Source: Prochilodus magdalenae
Taxonomy: Eukaryota > Chordata > Actinopteri > Characiformes > Prochilodontidae
DNA length: 64,000 nucleotides
NCBI GenBank assembly: GCA_024036415.1
Contig: JAMWET010000488.1
Location: 248,001-312,000 of the forward strand
Reading direction: 5' to 3'
How positions within the stretch are numbered: the first letter of the stretch is position 1; every line of letters starts with the position of its first letter. This document shows positions 21,196 through 33,730 of the stretch, in pieces. The position numbers and the translations under genes were made by a program. The notes under the pieces were generated by a model. That model was not told the DNA's origin and searched no databases. It saw only the letters and a program-made list of their open reading frames with translations.

Positions 21196-23350
21196 AATAT
21201 TTTTTTATACCTCATTCTGTTCTGTGTATGTCTCTTTATTGTAAGACTTAAAGTTGGAACAAACTATTTTGAGGTAAGGAGGATTGTAGTAGGAATACTG
21301 AAGTGTCACCTGTGACTGTTGCAGTCTCACAGTACCACTTCAAGGGATAAAGAGAGGTTGACAAATTGTTAAGACCCAATTCATGTAAACTTTATGGAAG
21401 AATTCAGTATAAAGTATAAACTGCTCTTGGAACATAATCCCAAACAAATAAAGCCAATCTGTATTGTGGCACATGACTACTGATTATTGTAAAACTCTGC
21501 CAATACGTACCACTGCCCATCAGCAGAGCATAGAGACCACCAAGGTGAGTCATTCTGTTGTACGTGTTCTTATCATCCTCACGTGCTCAGTGGTGTGTGT
21601 CAGGCATGTGTGGCCCATTCCCTGTCTGTAGCTCACGCGGGCATCTGTTGCCATAGTGCCACTCACTGTGCTCTGTCTGTGTATGAGGAACTAAAGCTCC
21701 GCCAGGAATGAGGGGGAGATGAGGGTCTGTTCCAATACAGCTAACTGTCTGCTCTGTCTCACACGTGAACCTGCATGGTGCCTGTCTTCAGGTTCTGACA
21801 GTCAAGACTGTCAATTACCCATTGAGTTACATAACCCAGACTTTTCCAAGCTCATTGTCAGACTTACAGAATGACTGCAGCAGGTGACGGAAGCGGTTTC
21901 ACCCCAGGAGTCACTGATTGTTCTGCACTTTCCCCTGTTGGGGGTGAAAAAGACTGGTGGTGTGATTGAGAAGGGTGTTGCTCGAACCAACATGCCTGAG
22001 TGGAGACAAACTGTTCCTGTCTCAGTTCCTGTCTCAGAATGGCTGCATTCCAGCTAACCTCTCCCTCTTTTTACGACAAGGCCGCCAGCACCATGCTACG
22101 ACTGTTACTTGCGACATCACAGCCACAACATTGGCCGCTCAATGCCCTGCTGTGACCTCTCCTCCTGGCCAACAGTGGCCACCACATAATTATGTAACTG
22201 GCTAAGTTTATATACAAGGGTGTGCACCAAATCCTTTACAAGGCGGCAAAAAATGGCAGGAGGAAGAGGAGAAAATAGAGGTGGTTATCTTTAAGAATAC
22301 AATAACACCAGGAGGCAAGAGGGCAGGAGGATATGGAGGGGAATGGAAGGGGATTGCAGTGGGTGAGAAAAGGAGGAAATAAAAGGACAAGAAAGACAGA
22401 TGCAGGCCGAAACAGGAGAGAAAACTAGACAGATTGTTGCATGGAGCGTATGGTTGAGGACATTGGCCAGAAGACTGCTGAGTGAACTGAAGCGCACCCT
22501 GAAGGATCGACCTGTCAGTTTGATCCCTGGCTGATGGCTCTGAGACAGTGATGAGCTTTGACTACCTGTCAGAACTGGTCACTCGGAGTGCAAGGGTTTG
22601 CCATATGAATCCTCATAATTCAGCTCAAAGCTGAAAGGCAGCAGTTGGCTGGGTGGTTATAATAGAATCATTCTCCTTCATGTTATTCACGCCACAGCCA
22701 CATATTACATCACTCACAGGTAGAGGTCATAATCTCTCATCTCCAGCCTCCAACTAGGATGAAAACAAGCACAGCTAACATATTCAACTAGGGACATAAA
22801 TTAGTGTAATCTACCTGTCTACCCTAATCTACCTCTAATCTAGGCTAATTTCCAGTTACTTATGATATACATATGATATGATATACATAACAGTAAGCTT
22901 TCTCATATTTGTTGTGGTATATCATAAGTAGGAAACACCAGCGCTGGATGTGGGCTGGGTCTTACCAGTACCCAGTACTGGCACATCTACATTTTGTGTT
23001 TTGGTGTACCAGGACTTTTTCTTGCATACTGGCATTTCTCACAAGCTGCCAGTAACACGGATCAGTAAGTCTTCTTTTTACAGTACTCATCCGTATTCAT
23101 CACTGTGTGCTCAGATTAAAATAGGATATATTTCATATTATCTCAATTATGCCAGTTTATCTCATGTTCACACAGAATAAATAAATAAGCAACACAATAT
23201 ACTGTATATGGAGTGACTACATTAAATAAAACCTTGTTTATTTCTGAATGCTGCAGACAGCTCACTTAAAATGAAACACACAAATAACTGTACACATATA
23301 CACGGTATTTAGATTTGTACAGATATTAGATTATACATTCACCATATGTC
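21196..23350. other. Intergenic, no gene recognised
   Basis: Only short, unsupported ORFs. A purine-rich patch lies at 22250-22440. Nothing with family motifs. Confidence 0.6.
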
Positions 23351-23665
23351 ATTAATATACAGCCTGTTTTAGGCCTAGACTTGAAGATCGGGACTGCGTC
23401 TGAGTCCCGAACACTAACTAGAAGCTTATTCCAAAGCTGGAACGCTTTGTATGAAAAGGCTCTGCTCCATAATGTAACTTTATTAATTCTAGGTAAAAAT
23501 AGTGAGCCTGAGCTAATGTGTCAGTTCATAGTACAAGATATGTTCACTAAGGTACTGAGGAGCGAGGCCGTTTAAAGCTTTATATGTCAGAAGAAAAATG
23601 TTATACTCAATGTGGAATTTAACTGCCAACCAGTGCAAAGATGATATGATAAAATTTTCATCAGT
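23351..23665 (+). repeat. Dispersed fish repeat fragment
   Basis: The text around 23361-23665 (…GGGACTGCGTCTGAGTCC…, …GAAAAGGCTCTGC…, …TTTAAAGCTTTATATGTCAG…, …AACTGCCAACCAGTGCA…) matches a widespread interspersed fish sequence I recall, probably from a retrotransposon 3' region. The family name is not certain. Confidence 0.45.
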
Positions 23666-23823
23666 CAGTTTAGCACCTGGACTCTTTCACTACAGAGCCA
23701 TGCTGTTGTAATACGTGTAGAATGTGGTTTTGAATTGTCTTGCTGGGATTGGCAGGATTTTCTTCGAAATAAAAAAAAAACATTATCCGGGTGGCAGCAT
23801 ATGTTGCTCAAAACACACACATA

Positions 23824-25292
23824 CAGTACAGACCAAAAGTTTGAACACACCTTCTCATTCAAGGAGTTTTCTTGATTTTCATGACTATTAAAATTGTAGA
23901 TTCACACTGAAGGCATCAAAACTATGAATTAACACATGTGGAATTATATACTTAACAAAAAAGTGTGAAACAACTGAAAATATGTCTTATATTCTAGGTT
24001 CTTCAAAGTAGCCACCTTTTTGCTTCGATTACTGCTTCGCAAACTCTTGGCATTCAACTCTTGATGAGAGCTTTCAAGAGGTAGTCACCTGAAATGGTCT
24101 TCCAACAGTCTTCAAGGAGCTTTCCCCGAGATGCTTTAGCCACCTTGTTGGCCCTTTTTGCCTTCACTCTAGCGGTCCCAGTGCGTCAACCCCAAGTTAA
24201 CCATCTCGATATGGGTTCAGGTACCGATGCGCAGCACCCATCTCACTCTCCTGATCTTGGTCAAATAGCCAGCCTACCCATCTACACAGGCTGGAGGTGT
24301 GGTTGGGGTCATTGCCCTGTTGAAAAAGTAAATGATGTGGTCCAACTAAGACGCAAACGCCCGGATGGAATAGCATGCCGCTGCAAGATGCTGTGGTAGC
24401 CATGCCTGGTTCAGTATGCCTATGCAATAAGAATCCGCTCCAACAGTGTCACCAAGCAAAGCACCGCCCACACCATCCACACGACTCTCCTCCTCCATGC
24501 TTCACGGTGGAAGACCAGGCATGTACGGGCGGAAGAGTCCATCATTTCACCTTTTCTGCGATCGCAACAAAGACACGGTGATGTTTGGCAAATCAAAGAT
24601 CTCAAATTTGGACTCACGAGCCAAAAGCACAGATTTCCCCCACTGAGATCTAAATGTACCCAGATCCTTGGTGTTCTTTAGGCCCAAACAAGTTCTCTCT
24701 GCTTGTTGCATGTGACCCTTAGCATTGGATGTCTCTGTACAGCAGGCTATTTATACCATGAAGGCCTGATCACCACATTCTCCTCTTTAAACGGAGTATG
24801 TTACTAGACGATGTATATCTGCTACTGCGAGAGACTCTATGTTCATCATTGAAACTGGTCTCTAATAGAGATGCTGTTGAACACTGCGATTGCTGAGGAC
24901 TAAGACTCAGATTGAGACGCAGCGAGTCTCTTGGTCTTCCTTTCCTCTGCCAAGTCCGTTCATGTGAGCCCTGTCTTTATAGCGAGTGATGGTTTTGTGC
25001 AACTGCAAACTTAGGTGACACTTTTCAATAGTTTTCGCTCAATTGATTTTGTTCAAAGCCGACTGACCTTCATTCTTAAAGTAAGTTGTTTATGCCACTC
25101 GTTGTTTTCTTTACACACTAGCTGCTTTTTTCTTGACCAATAAACACAAAATCTAAACAGTTTCGTTAATTACAATAGTTTTGATTGCACCTTCACACGT
25201 CAGTGAATCTGCAATTCTTCATAGTCATGAAAAATAAAAGAAAACTCTTTGAAGGAGAGGATGTGTCCAAACTTTTGTGATAATCTGTACTG
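23824..25292 (-). mobile_element. Second Tc1-like element, about 1.47 kb, heavily decayed
   Basis: Ends are inverted: left CAGTACAGACCAAAAGTTTG; right, reversed, CAGTACAGATTATCACAAAA then GTTTGGACACA. TA precedes the left end (23822-23823); the right TA is lost. The minus strand codes for a broken transposase, with FQQGNDPNHTSSLC near 24340 corresponding to the QQDNDPKHTSK block. Its first D, a catalytic residue, is G here. It belongs to a different family from the 19.8-kb copy and lies in the opposite orientation. Confidence 0.85.
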
Positions 25293-25394
25293 GGCTATTA
25301 TATTATAGTTTAGCCAATTAAATTGGCACTAAGGACCCCTCACGTGATGTGTGCTAGTCACTTGTGCCATTTGCACTAATGCATTAGGGATGCT

Positions 25395-25735
25395 AGCACA
25401 TTACCGGAATGGCTATGATCATTGACGAAGGACTAGAAGAAGACCAACAGAAACTGTGCAGCAGCAGACGAGATACTGTCTCTGACTTTACATCTACAAG
25501 GTGGACCAACAAGGTAGAAGTTTCTAATATAGAGGACAGTATTTGGACACAGTGTTTAAACACTCCAGCAGCACTGCATTGTCGAATCCACTCATGCCAA
25601 TACAGCACACATTAACACGCCATCACCATGACAGTGTCACTGCAGTGCCGTGAATGATTCACCATCAATGTCATACCTTGCTTTGTGGTGGTCCTGTCGG
25701 GGTCTTGACTATTAAAGAACATTGTGAAAGTGAAA
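25395..25735. repeat. Dispersed fish repeat (copy 1)
   Basis: Contains CTCCAGCAGCACTGCATTGT, CAGTGTCACTGCAGTGC and TTTGTGGTGGTCCTG in the order seen in a long, partly palindromic interspersed repeat of fish. The same words recur at 61030-61150. Not coding; the ORFs on both strands here belong to the repeat. Confidence 0.6.
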
Positions 25736-25739
25736 GGAT

Positions 25740-28700
25740 TAATGAAGTTCATTCCACCATCTAGGTGTCAGGACAGAGTCTCTATGCTTGTATTTCTGCC
25801 ATCCTTTCTCTGTCCTGGCACCCAGATGATGAAATTAACTTCCACTGGCTGTTCGAACAGTTGGCTCTCTTAAGGTCTTCAAACACACTCATCTATTTGT
25901 AAACCACTTCAGTGAACACTAATCCAAGAATGGCTTTGCAGGCAAGCGTCAGAGCTTTAGCTACAAGAAGTTAGTGAAGGGAGCACAGCACTGAAGTGAG
26001 ATGAGTGAAGATTAAAGACAAGCCATGCTGCTGTACTGCATTAGTTGAATGTTGTCAGCATAACAGTGGCGAGAGGCCACTTTGGTGCAAAGTGAAGACA
26101 GCAGACTGCTTGCAAAGTGATCGCATGCAGAGTGATCAATTCAAAGATTAGTGATGACAGACAGGAGGGTCTTGAGGTTAAATGGTTTGAGTACATTATA
26201 TGGGTACTCAGGACGCGCCTGTACGTGAAGGCATTGTGAAGCAGCTACTTAGGCATTAGTAGCTAATCAGTAGTTAATCAGTAGTTGTTGATATAGGGTG
26301 TGGTAATCGATTGTGTCATAACTATAGAAAGCTACGGGCTAAGAATTCAATATTTTAACGCACTTGGCAAAATTATTACAGTCACAAAAATATATATAAA
26401 ATGTTGAAGATCAGTTTGGAGTTTTGAAAACCATATTAGGCCATTACCTCCACACTAGTCTACAACTGCATACACCATTACACTGGACACCTATATCTCT
26501 AGTATTTTAGCACCACATCCCCACAACGATGAGGGAGGCAGGAAGTGACTTGTTCTTTCCTACCTTAAATAGTGACTTTGTTTTCCACTTGATGGGACCC
26601 TGAAGGGACCAAAAGCACTTAACTTCTGTGAAATAAAATATTAAAACATACATGTCTGTATTATTTTTTTTTTTTGGTTAATTTGTATTTAACAGAATTA
26701 TCGTACTTGCTGTTTGTAAACAGGATTAATACTCTAATTTGATTGGTAAATTTTGGTTGGGCATTAAAGGATTAAAGAACTTTTTATTTATAGAACTTTT
26801 ATTATTATAGAACATTTTTTTTTGTACGACAATACAGCACTCTGGTCCTTAAGGTAGTCTAAGATACCTTCATGACTGTAAGTACCATTGCCAGCCTGAA
26901 CAATACCTTTCAGTCAAATGTCAGAAATTAAAAACAGCAGCTTTATTTAAGCAGTCGCTATAAAACTGCTACAAGTTAAACACAAAGTGCTTCTTACTAA
27001 GCCTCTAATGTCTCTGTTTATCTAGAACAGTCAAAGTGTTTTGGTTAATTGCTATAAACTCAGATTCCTTGTTTTTGACTGAGATTGACATTAATGGGCC
27101 AAACTGAGAGTCTTCCTCTAATACTTATGATTCACCGCCCAAAATAATTTAAACTTGTTTTTTTCTCATCTTTTATTATTTATCTTTAAATGCTCCTAGC
27201 AATTGCAGCTAAAGAGCCTTGAAATTTGGCACCCCCATTTGCTGTGAATTTGCCTGGGTATTAACAGTACTATAAAGGTGGCCAGTACACTACAGTTGTA
27301 GTCCATATGAGATGCTGGAAGAGAAAGAGAAAGACTCTTGCAGAGATTAAACAGACATGTACATAGACAAGTGGCATTCAGTGCCCAGTTGCTTGAGCAT
27401 TCCAGGGACACTGGTCCTCTGAGCTATCTTGTAGATGACAGTGTTTTATTCCAACCCTGTAGTTTCTCCCCATACACAGAGCTGGATCCATACTGCAGTT
27501 GCTGAGGGTGTGAACATGGTGTTCTGAAGGCACAAAACAGTGTGTGTGTGTGTGTGTGTAAATTACCCACATATTTGCCATGGCGACTGATGTTTGTCAA
27601 TTTAAGCTCTGAGGAGAGGAGCAGGGGACCTCATTATTCAGATTTCAAGGGAACTGATCAAACAAAGCGTTCTCTAATCTTATTATAACTAACCTAGTCC
27701 CTAGAGCAGGATACATGGCTCTTCTCACTGTATTTGAATAGGCCTCCATGAGATGCTAATTGCAGAAGACATTTGTTCAGCTTTTGCCTGTGCTCACACC
27801 ACTGTGTTATCGGCCTTGGGATGGTAATATAAGGCCTACTAATCGAGCATCCCTTTCAATTAAATCTAAAACTACTCCGATTACCTTAAAATACGTTTTC
27901 TGTGTTATTCACACTTCTGTAGCGCCTAAAAGAAATTGTCCCGTCTTACTTGAGGCAAATCCAGTTTAGATGAAAAGCCTAGCAATCCGCCACAGTGACG
28001 CATGGAGCTCAGCATTTATTCAGGGGGGAGTTTAGCTTGAGGCAAATCAGTCTCCACCAAAAAGTGTATGTGTGAGGAAGACAGTGTTGCCTACCGAGCG
28101 TTCATCAAGGTAGACTAGACGCGTGAACTCACTGACAGAGCACAGTGGAAAAGACGCACAGCCTATAATGCATTTTAACAAAGTAGGTGACAGCCTGCTA
28201 CACAATTCACAGCCGGGAAATTCACAGTGCTTATTGATTCCTGCAAGAAGATTGAGAAACTTTACTGCATCGCCTTTTCTGGTATCACAGCTCATTGATC
28301 TTATCACTTCATTTAGCTGAACTGCTACCACTGTTTGCCGAACACTCACTGAGTAACCCTTCTTGTTACCTGAGGTATTGAATATATGTCATATATGGCC
28401 TTTTGAAAAGAATGCTTTGGTGATTGCACTGTATTGTTGCATTCTTAATGGAAGGGTCTGCTAATGCTAGCTGCTCCTTAAACATAGCCTAAAAATGATT
28501 TTTATTCAGTGTCGGGTTTCAGCAGGATGCTATTTTGTTGACTTTTGTATTATTCAGATTATGTGCATTGCATACAATTACAAATTCTACATGTTGCACC
28601 TATTAATTACTATGCTGCAGAGATAACAAATAAACATTAATAAGTAAATACTGCACGGTTCAAAATTAGTTATTTTTAGCCTTAATTATGGTTATATATA

Positions 28701-29790
28701 AAACCATGCCATTTTAAATGAATGCTTAAATGGTTCTTTGCCTGGTTAAATGGTTATTTGCTGCAATGGAGGGCCCCATGTAATAAAATCAACACAGAAC
28801 AACAAACAAAAAAAAAACTTGCAGAAATGTAAATACTGTATGTGTCTATATGTCGTGTCTATATGATGCAAACCCCTAACCCTACAAAAAAAAAAAAAGA
28901 AGTGAGGCTTCATTGACCCTATCAGGGTCAGGCTGATCAGTCCTTTGCAAAATATTTTTGAATGACTGCAGTGTGATTGCACTAATGCTCTTCTATAAAG
29001 CCAAGTTCCTTGTTCCCATTCACTGAGAGCCATTGGGTTGCACAGTGTGGAGTAACACCGCATTTGGCTCATAAAGGATTTGATAATTAGCTGCTTGTTG
29101 AATCAACAGTGTTAACAGCAGGGTAAGCAGTAAACTCTTGCAGGTTGCCTGGGAGTGTCTTGGGACTGAGAAGCAGGAGAGCCCCAGGGTAGCCCCACCT
29201 GGAGATGGGTTTCCTTTTATAGTGTACAAAAACATAAAAACATAACTGTCACCAGGGATCTCGCCTTAAAGGTGCACACTCTTATAATATAACAGCAGTG
29301 TGAAAATAAATTAGCATAAGTACTGAACATACAGTTCCACCTGAAAGACTTAGGAAGCGGGAGTGGTGGAAGACAATATCTTAATCCTCAGTAAGATTTT
29401 ACAATTTGAAGGATAACAATTCATGAGAGTCTTTGGCATAGGTGCCATCCTAGGCCCAGTTTTTGGAGTGTTGAGAGCGCTGTAGATCCAGCCAGATGGA
29501 GATGGAAGAGGCAGAGCTTAAGAGACTAATCAATATAGTCATAATACTTACTTGTAGTCAGTTTAGTGAAACAGAGCATGCTCATATTCTTACAGAAAGA
29601 CGTATGAGCAGACATGATAAAATGACAAACATTGCTCAGACTGTCTCTTCTTTTTGTCTGCTTTTTACATTTTTGCGTCGCAATACTACAGGATTTTGTA
29701 ATGCAAAGCCAGAATCAAGACCTGTAGCAAACATTTCTCTCCATCATTCTCAATTCCTTTTCATCTTTAGCTTCCCTCAGTAGTCTAGCA
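25740..29790. other. Intergenic, no gene recognised
   Basis: Includes a (TG)n run at 27540-27560 and T/A homopolymers near 26667 and 28887. ORFs up to 108 aa (28746-29072 minus) show no conserved features. Confidence 0.6.
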
Positions 29791-29794
29791 GGTT

Positions 29795-29915
29795 GTGTGC
29801 CTTGACATTTGTAGCCAGTCACCCATCTTGGCTAGAGCCCCTGTTTCAACTCAAGAAGAGCAGCCCCAAAGCATGCATCTCCCACCACCATGCTTCACAG
29901 TAGGTATGGTGTACT
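29795..29915 (-). mobile_element. Small Tc1-like relic
   Basis: The minus strand contains a decayed match to the Tc1 'GGGSxMxWGC' coding region (plus-strand CCACCACCATGCTTCACAGT near 29885) and flanking words typical of fish Tc1 remnants. Too short to bound. Confidence 0.4.
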
Positions 29916-30046
29916 TTAGTATACGAGCTGTACTACTGAACTACACATATCTTAGATTACGCCATTGCCCTAATTATATATTTTAGAATTCAGGTCAATA
30001 TCTTTGTCTTGTCAGATATTTTAGGTGCTTAATGCCTCTGTTTTTA

Positions 30047-30190
30047 GATAAGATAAGATAATCCTTTATTGATCCCACAGTGGGGAATTTGCAATGTTAC
30101 AGCAGCACACAGAAAAGAACATAAGTATCAGTAAATATACAAATAATAAATAAGATCTATACACAAAAAATACAGAAACACATAATTAAA
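30047..30190 (-). mobile_element. LINE 3' tail (Rex/L2-like)
   Basis: Plus strand AGATAAGATAAGATAATCC, then TTTATTGATCCCACAGTGGG, is the reverse complement of the AATAAAGGATTATCTTATC tail found at the 3' ends of many fish LINE copies. Only the tail is clear; the element is 5'-truncated. Clade uncertain. Confidence 0.6.
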
Positions 30191-31840
30191 TACAAAAATT
30201 TTTGCATACTTTAGACTATTGTTTAGACTTGTTCTAATCCATAGTCTGGCTATATGGCACATGCTTGGTATTGCCTATACCTGCCAAAAGTTTCTCCAGT
30301 TTTTTTCATGTTGCCGCTGGTCTCTACTCAACCTGTCTGACAAGAGAGGTTTGAACTTGTCTATTCATTAACTTTAGAGCAATTTCCTTTCTGTCGCAGT
30401 GTCCCTGTATTGCCATATTACTATTGACGAGAGTCCTCACAGATTTCACAGATTAAATGGTTCATCCAGTAAAACCAAATAAAATGCTGATCTGTACCTT
30501 TTAACAGTAAGTTTCTGTATGTGTTGTGCTATCTCAGAGCTATGCAGCCATGGGAACAACAGGAACATCTCCAAAAATAATTGTAATTTTATTTATGCAT
30601 CTATTTCTTTTTCTAAACAATCGATAAAGGATTATGTCTGACATTACATATATGAAAGGGTAACGCGACCAGTGTATCAAAATATCTACATAATGGTTAC
30701 AATATAAACAAAGTCTTTCAGCAGGGTCTCAGTGGTGAAATGTTTTGTTCTAGAGAAACTTACCAAGTCAGAATTTTTCATTGTGGACAGGATCCAGACG
30801 CCCACCTCTAAAAGCTCCCTCACAGAAAGTTATTACATGAAATATGAAACGGTTATGAACACTCTGTGTGATGCCCGAGATAGTTTGTTGATATAGAACA
30901 TAAAACTTTTTGTTAATCCATTTACTGTAAACAATTCAGGGAGGAAGAATAGAAGCAGGACCAAAATGGTCTCAAAATTTAAAGTCATTTTTCTCAGTTT
31001 TACTATTTTGTTGCTATCAACATTCCAGATAAGAACCTATGGTTTTGGATAATATAAATAAAATGTAAACATTTTTATTTCTTGTAGACATGGGAACACC
31101 TGACTCCTATTAACACCACTGTAAAAAGTCTGTACATCTCTCTGCCCTGAACCAGTTTTACATTAAACAAATGTTAATTACTTTGTTTACAATGCAAAAT
31201 AAATAAATAAATTTAAAAAATCATCATCAAGTTCTTTAATTTCTGGCTTTGAATTAATTGTTTATGCATATTTTCTGTGTCTGCTCTATTTATATTGATA
31301 CTCAGAAAAGACAACATTCACTGTAAATGCAGTAGAATCAAATATTAATGTCTCCTATGCAATATGCACATACTCTCAATTAGGGTTACTACTAACTTAC
31401 TAGCTAAATATTTACTACCCATTTTTCATTTCAGAGTCCGGTATGTAGGTAAATGCTTCATGTACGGTATGTGTGTATCATATACATATTTGTAAACAGT
31501 AGTATTTGTACCAGTGAATGGTCTCCTTGGTTAAAAAGCCAGTGCATTAGTAAGACGGTCTTCCTTTGTGACCGTGTGCTGCAGCTGCTCTCTCTTCATG
31601 CGCAGAACAAGTGCTGGAAGAAATCTGTACGGAGACAGAACCCCACCAGGGCCGGCTGACTTGGCAGCTCTCTCAGTCTAAGATGCCATTGGTCGGGAGG
31701 TGCGGTGGGCTGGGGTCTATCTGGTGGTCCTCAGTAGCGTTGTTTTCCCCTTCTAATAAATTCCATCTAATCCCTCCTCTTGCTGGGACTGGTTAGTAGC
31801 AGTGTCTTCCTGCATTCCTATTAACTAATGAGAATGAACT
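30191..31840. other. Intergenic upstream of sbk1, no gene
   Basis: AT-rich, with only short ORFs (31453-31796) that lack support. Confidence 0.55.
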
Positions 31841-31854
31841 GCTTCTGAATATGA

Positions 31855-32060
31855 GCTACTAGCCAATCCTAACCAAGTAGGCGAGCTAAGTTTAGCCAAT
31901 CCGTAGTGCAGGGAGGACAGGACCATCCAATCATAGCTCAGGAAACTTATCCCTATTCAACCCTGTTGAAGACGATTGGATACCATCTATCAAGCCTAGA
32001 AAAGGGGGCGGGGCTTGGTGCAACCCAGGTGGGGGACAAAACCCGTAGCCTTGCGTTCAC
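31855..32060 (+). promoter_or_regulatory. Promoter of sbk1 (three CCAAT boxes and a GC box)
   Basis: CCAAT occurs at 31863-31867, 31896-31900 and 31927-31931, all in the plus orientation, and GGGGGCGGGGC (Sp1-type) at 32004-32014. There is no TATA box. The block ends just upstream of a CpG-rich leader with a good donor. The start site is probably about 32040-32090 (inference). Confidence 0.6.
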
Positions 32061-32289
32061 AGCAGTAAAGACACAATAGATCTCTCCGCTCAGTGTGCCG
32101 GACGCAGCAGCGCGCAAGATCCGCAAAGTGGTCGCGTGCGTGAACGGGCATCACCGGAGCAGAGCATCAGCACTGAAGCATCCTTCACAGACAACAAGAG
32201 CCGAGGTCACCAGCCTGCTCGTCCTAATGGCCACATCGTAAATAAAGACAATGACGGCCGGAGCTGTTGTATGCAGATCGCTTTGAAAG
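32060..32289 (+). other. sbk1: sbk1 non-coding first exon (5' UTR)
   Basis: CpG-rich stretch ending AAAG followed by GTAGGT (donor GT at 32290-32291). It holds two complete short upstream ORFs: ATG at 32227 (four codons plus TAA) and ATG at 32251 (11 codons, MTAGAVVCRSL, TGA ending 32286). It would splice across 9.0 kb to the acceptor at 41318-41319. The start coordinate and the direct link to sbk1 are inferred from orientation and signals. Confidence 0.55.
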
Positions 32290-33692
32290 GTAGGTCCGCA
32301 TAACGTTATCATGTCAGCTGGCTTTGTTGGTGCTTTGCTTGCAGAAGGATTTGCACGAGATGTAAACACACGACGGGTTAATCTCACAGTTCTGGTTTAA
32401 TAAACCGCACACCTGCTCCTGCGTACCGTTCACATCCTTTCTTTGCAACTGCAAAGCCGAGGAGCGCAGGGTGATATCGATGCATCGTTTCGGTATCGTT
32501 GTATTGATGCTGCAGAAAGCATCCACACGAAACATCAGAGCATCGTCTTTTCCCGTTTCTCGTGTTTACATTATCATGCAGCTGCGCCTTTAATGACCCT
32601 TGCATGAGGAGAGTGCACAGATAGGAACAATAGGTAACCAATGTACATCTGCTGTCTGCGAACACTGGCGGACCTCTGTGTCTCAGACAGGTTTTCAGCT
32701 ATTGTTAGAGGAAAGTTCTTGTTTTATGTTTCTGTAAATTGTGAAGAGGTTTCACATGTCTGTGCACCCCCATGCACACACACACACACATGGACACAAA
32801 ATTCTCAACAGAAAAACCCATACACGTGTGACTACGAGTGGGGATGTGCCAATATACAATTTCAGCATCCTAATTGTTTCTTACATTTGATCCTGGTTTA
32901 CGTAAGATGAAAGGATGGCAGTTTCTGTAGAGGCGCTTAGATCAATAACGCACCAAAGCAGGTGTACGGACATCAAAGGCAGCATGCGATCACAATAGAG
33001 CGTTTGCCATTCATCTCTGAATGTGTGCCTGAAACGCTAATGTGTGCATAACCATGGAAATGACTGCAAAAACATGTTATGCTTGGGTGAGGTGGGAATG
33101 TTGCGTTATTGATAACTGAGAAATATGATAAATGATGCTTTAGTAAGTGTATCAAAAGACAGTTTTGTGCTCCATCTACAATAAACAAACCAGCAGATAA
33201 AAATCATCAGCTACATCACGAACCACATTAAATCCCATAATGGTTTAGTGGTAATATTACTACCGTAGTGGTATTGAACATACTGTTTAGTTCAGCAGCT
33301 TACCAACTGGCACACAGGCAGTAACAATACATATGGACAGGGCATTTGCCAGGGTCTGGTGGGCAACGGGGAAGTGGCACAGCAACTTCAGCCGTCATTA
33401 AATGGACTACTTCTTGGCCACCACTGGTGAACAAGGCTATTAGGCTACTTAGAAATTCTCTTGAGATTTGCTTAACATTTGTATGGGAACCCTGTGAATG
33501 TGAGAGCAGAGCAGGACCGTGTGAGAACATTAGTGTGTCTAAAGAAGCACTGGTGAAATTGCAGCTCCTTTGGCTGAAATTCAGTGATGGTATTTCAAAG
33601 TGTCTCTGATAACAATACTGTGTGTCTTGGTGTAATTATAGTATTTGCACCTGCCCGTGTACAAGAAGCACAAATGTACACACTGTGGGTAC

Positions 33693-33695
<3 letters not shown>

Positions 33696-33727
<32 letters not shown>
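33696..33727. repeat. (AC)16 microsatellite
   Basis: Sixteen uninterrupted AC units in sbk1 intron 1. The long His/Thr runs in the ORFs here come from it. Confidence 0.95.
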
Positions 33728-33730
<3 letters not shown>

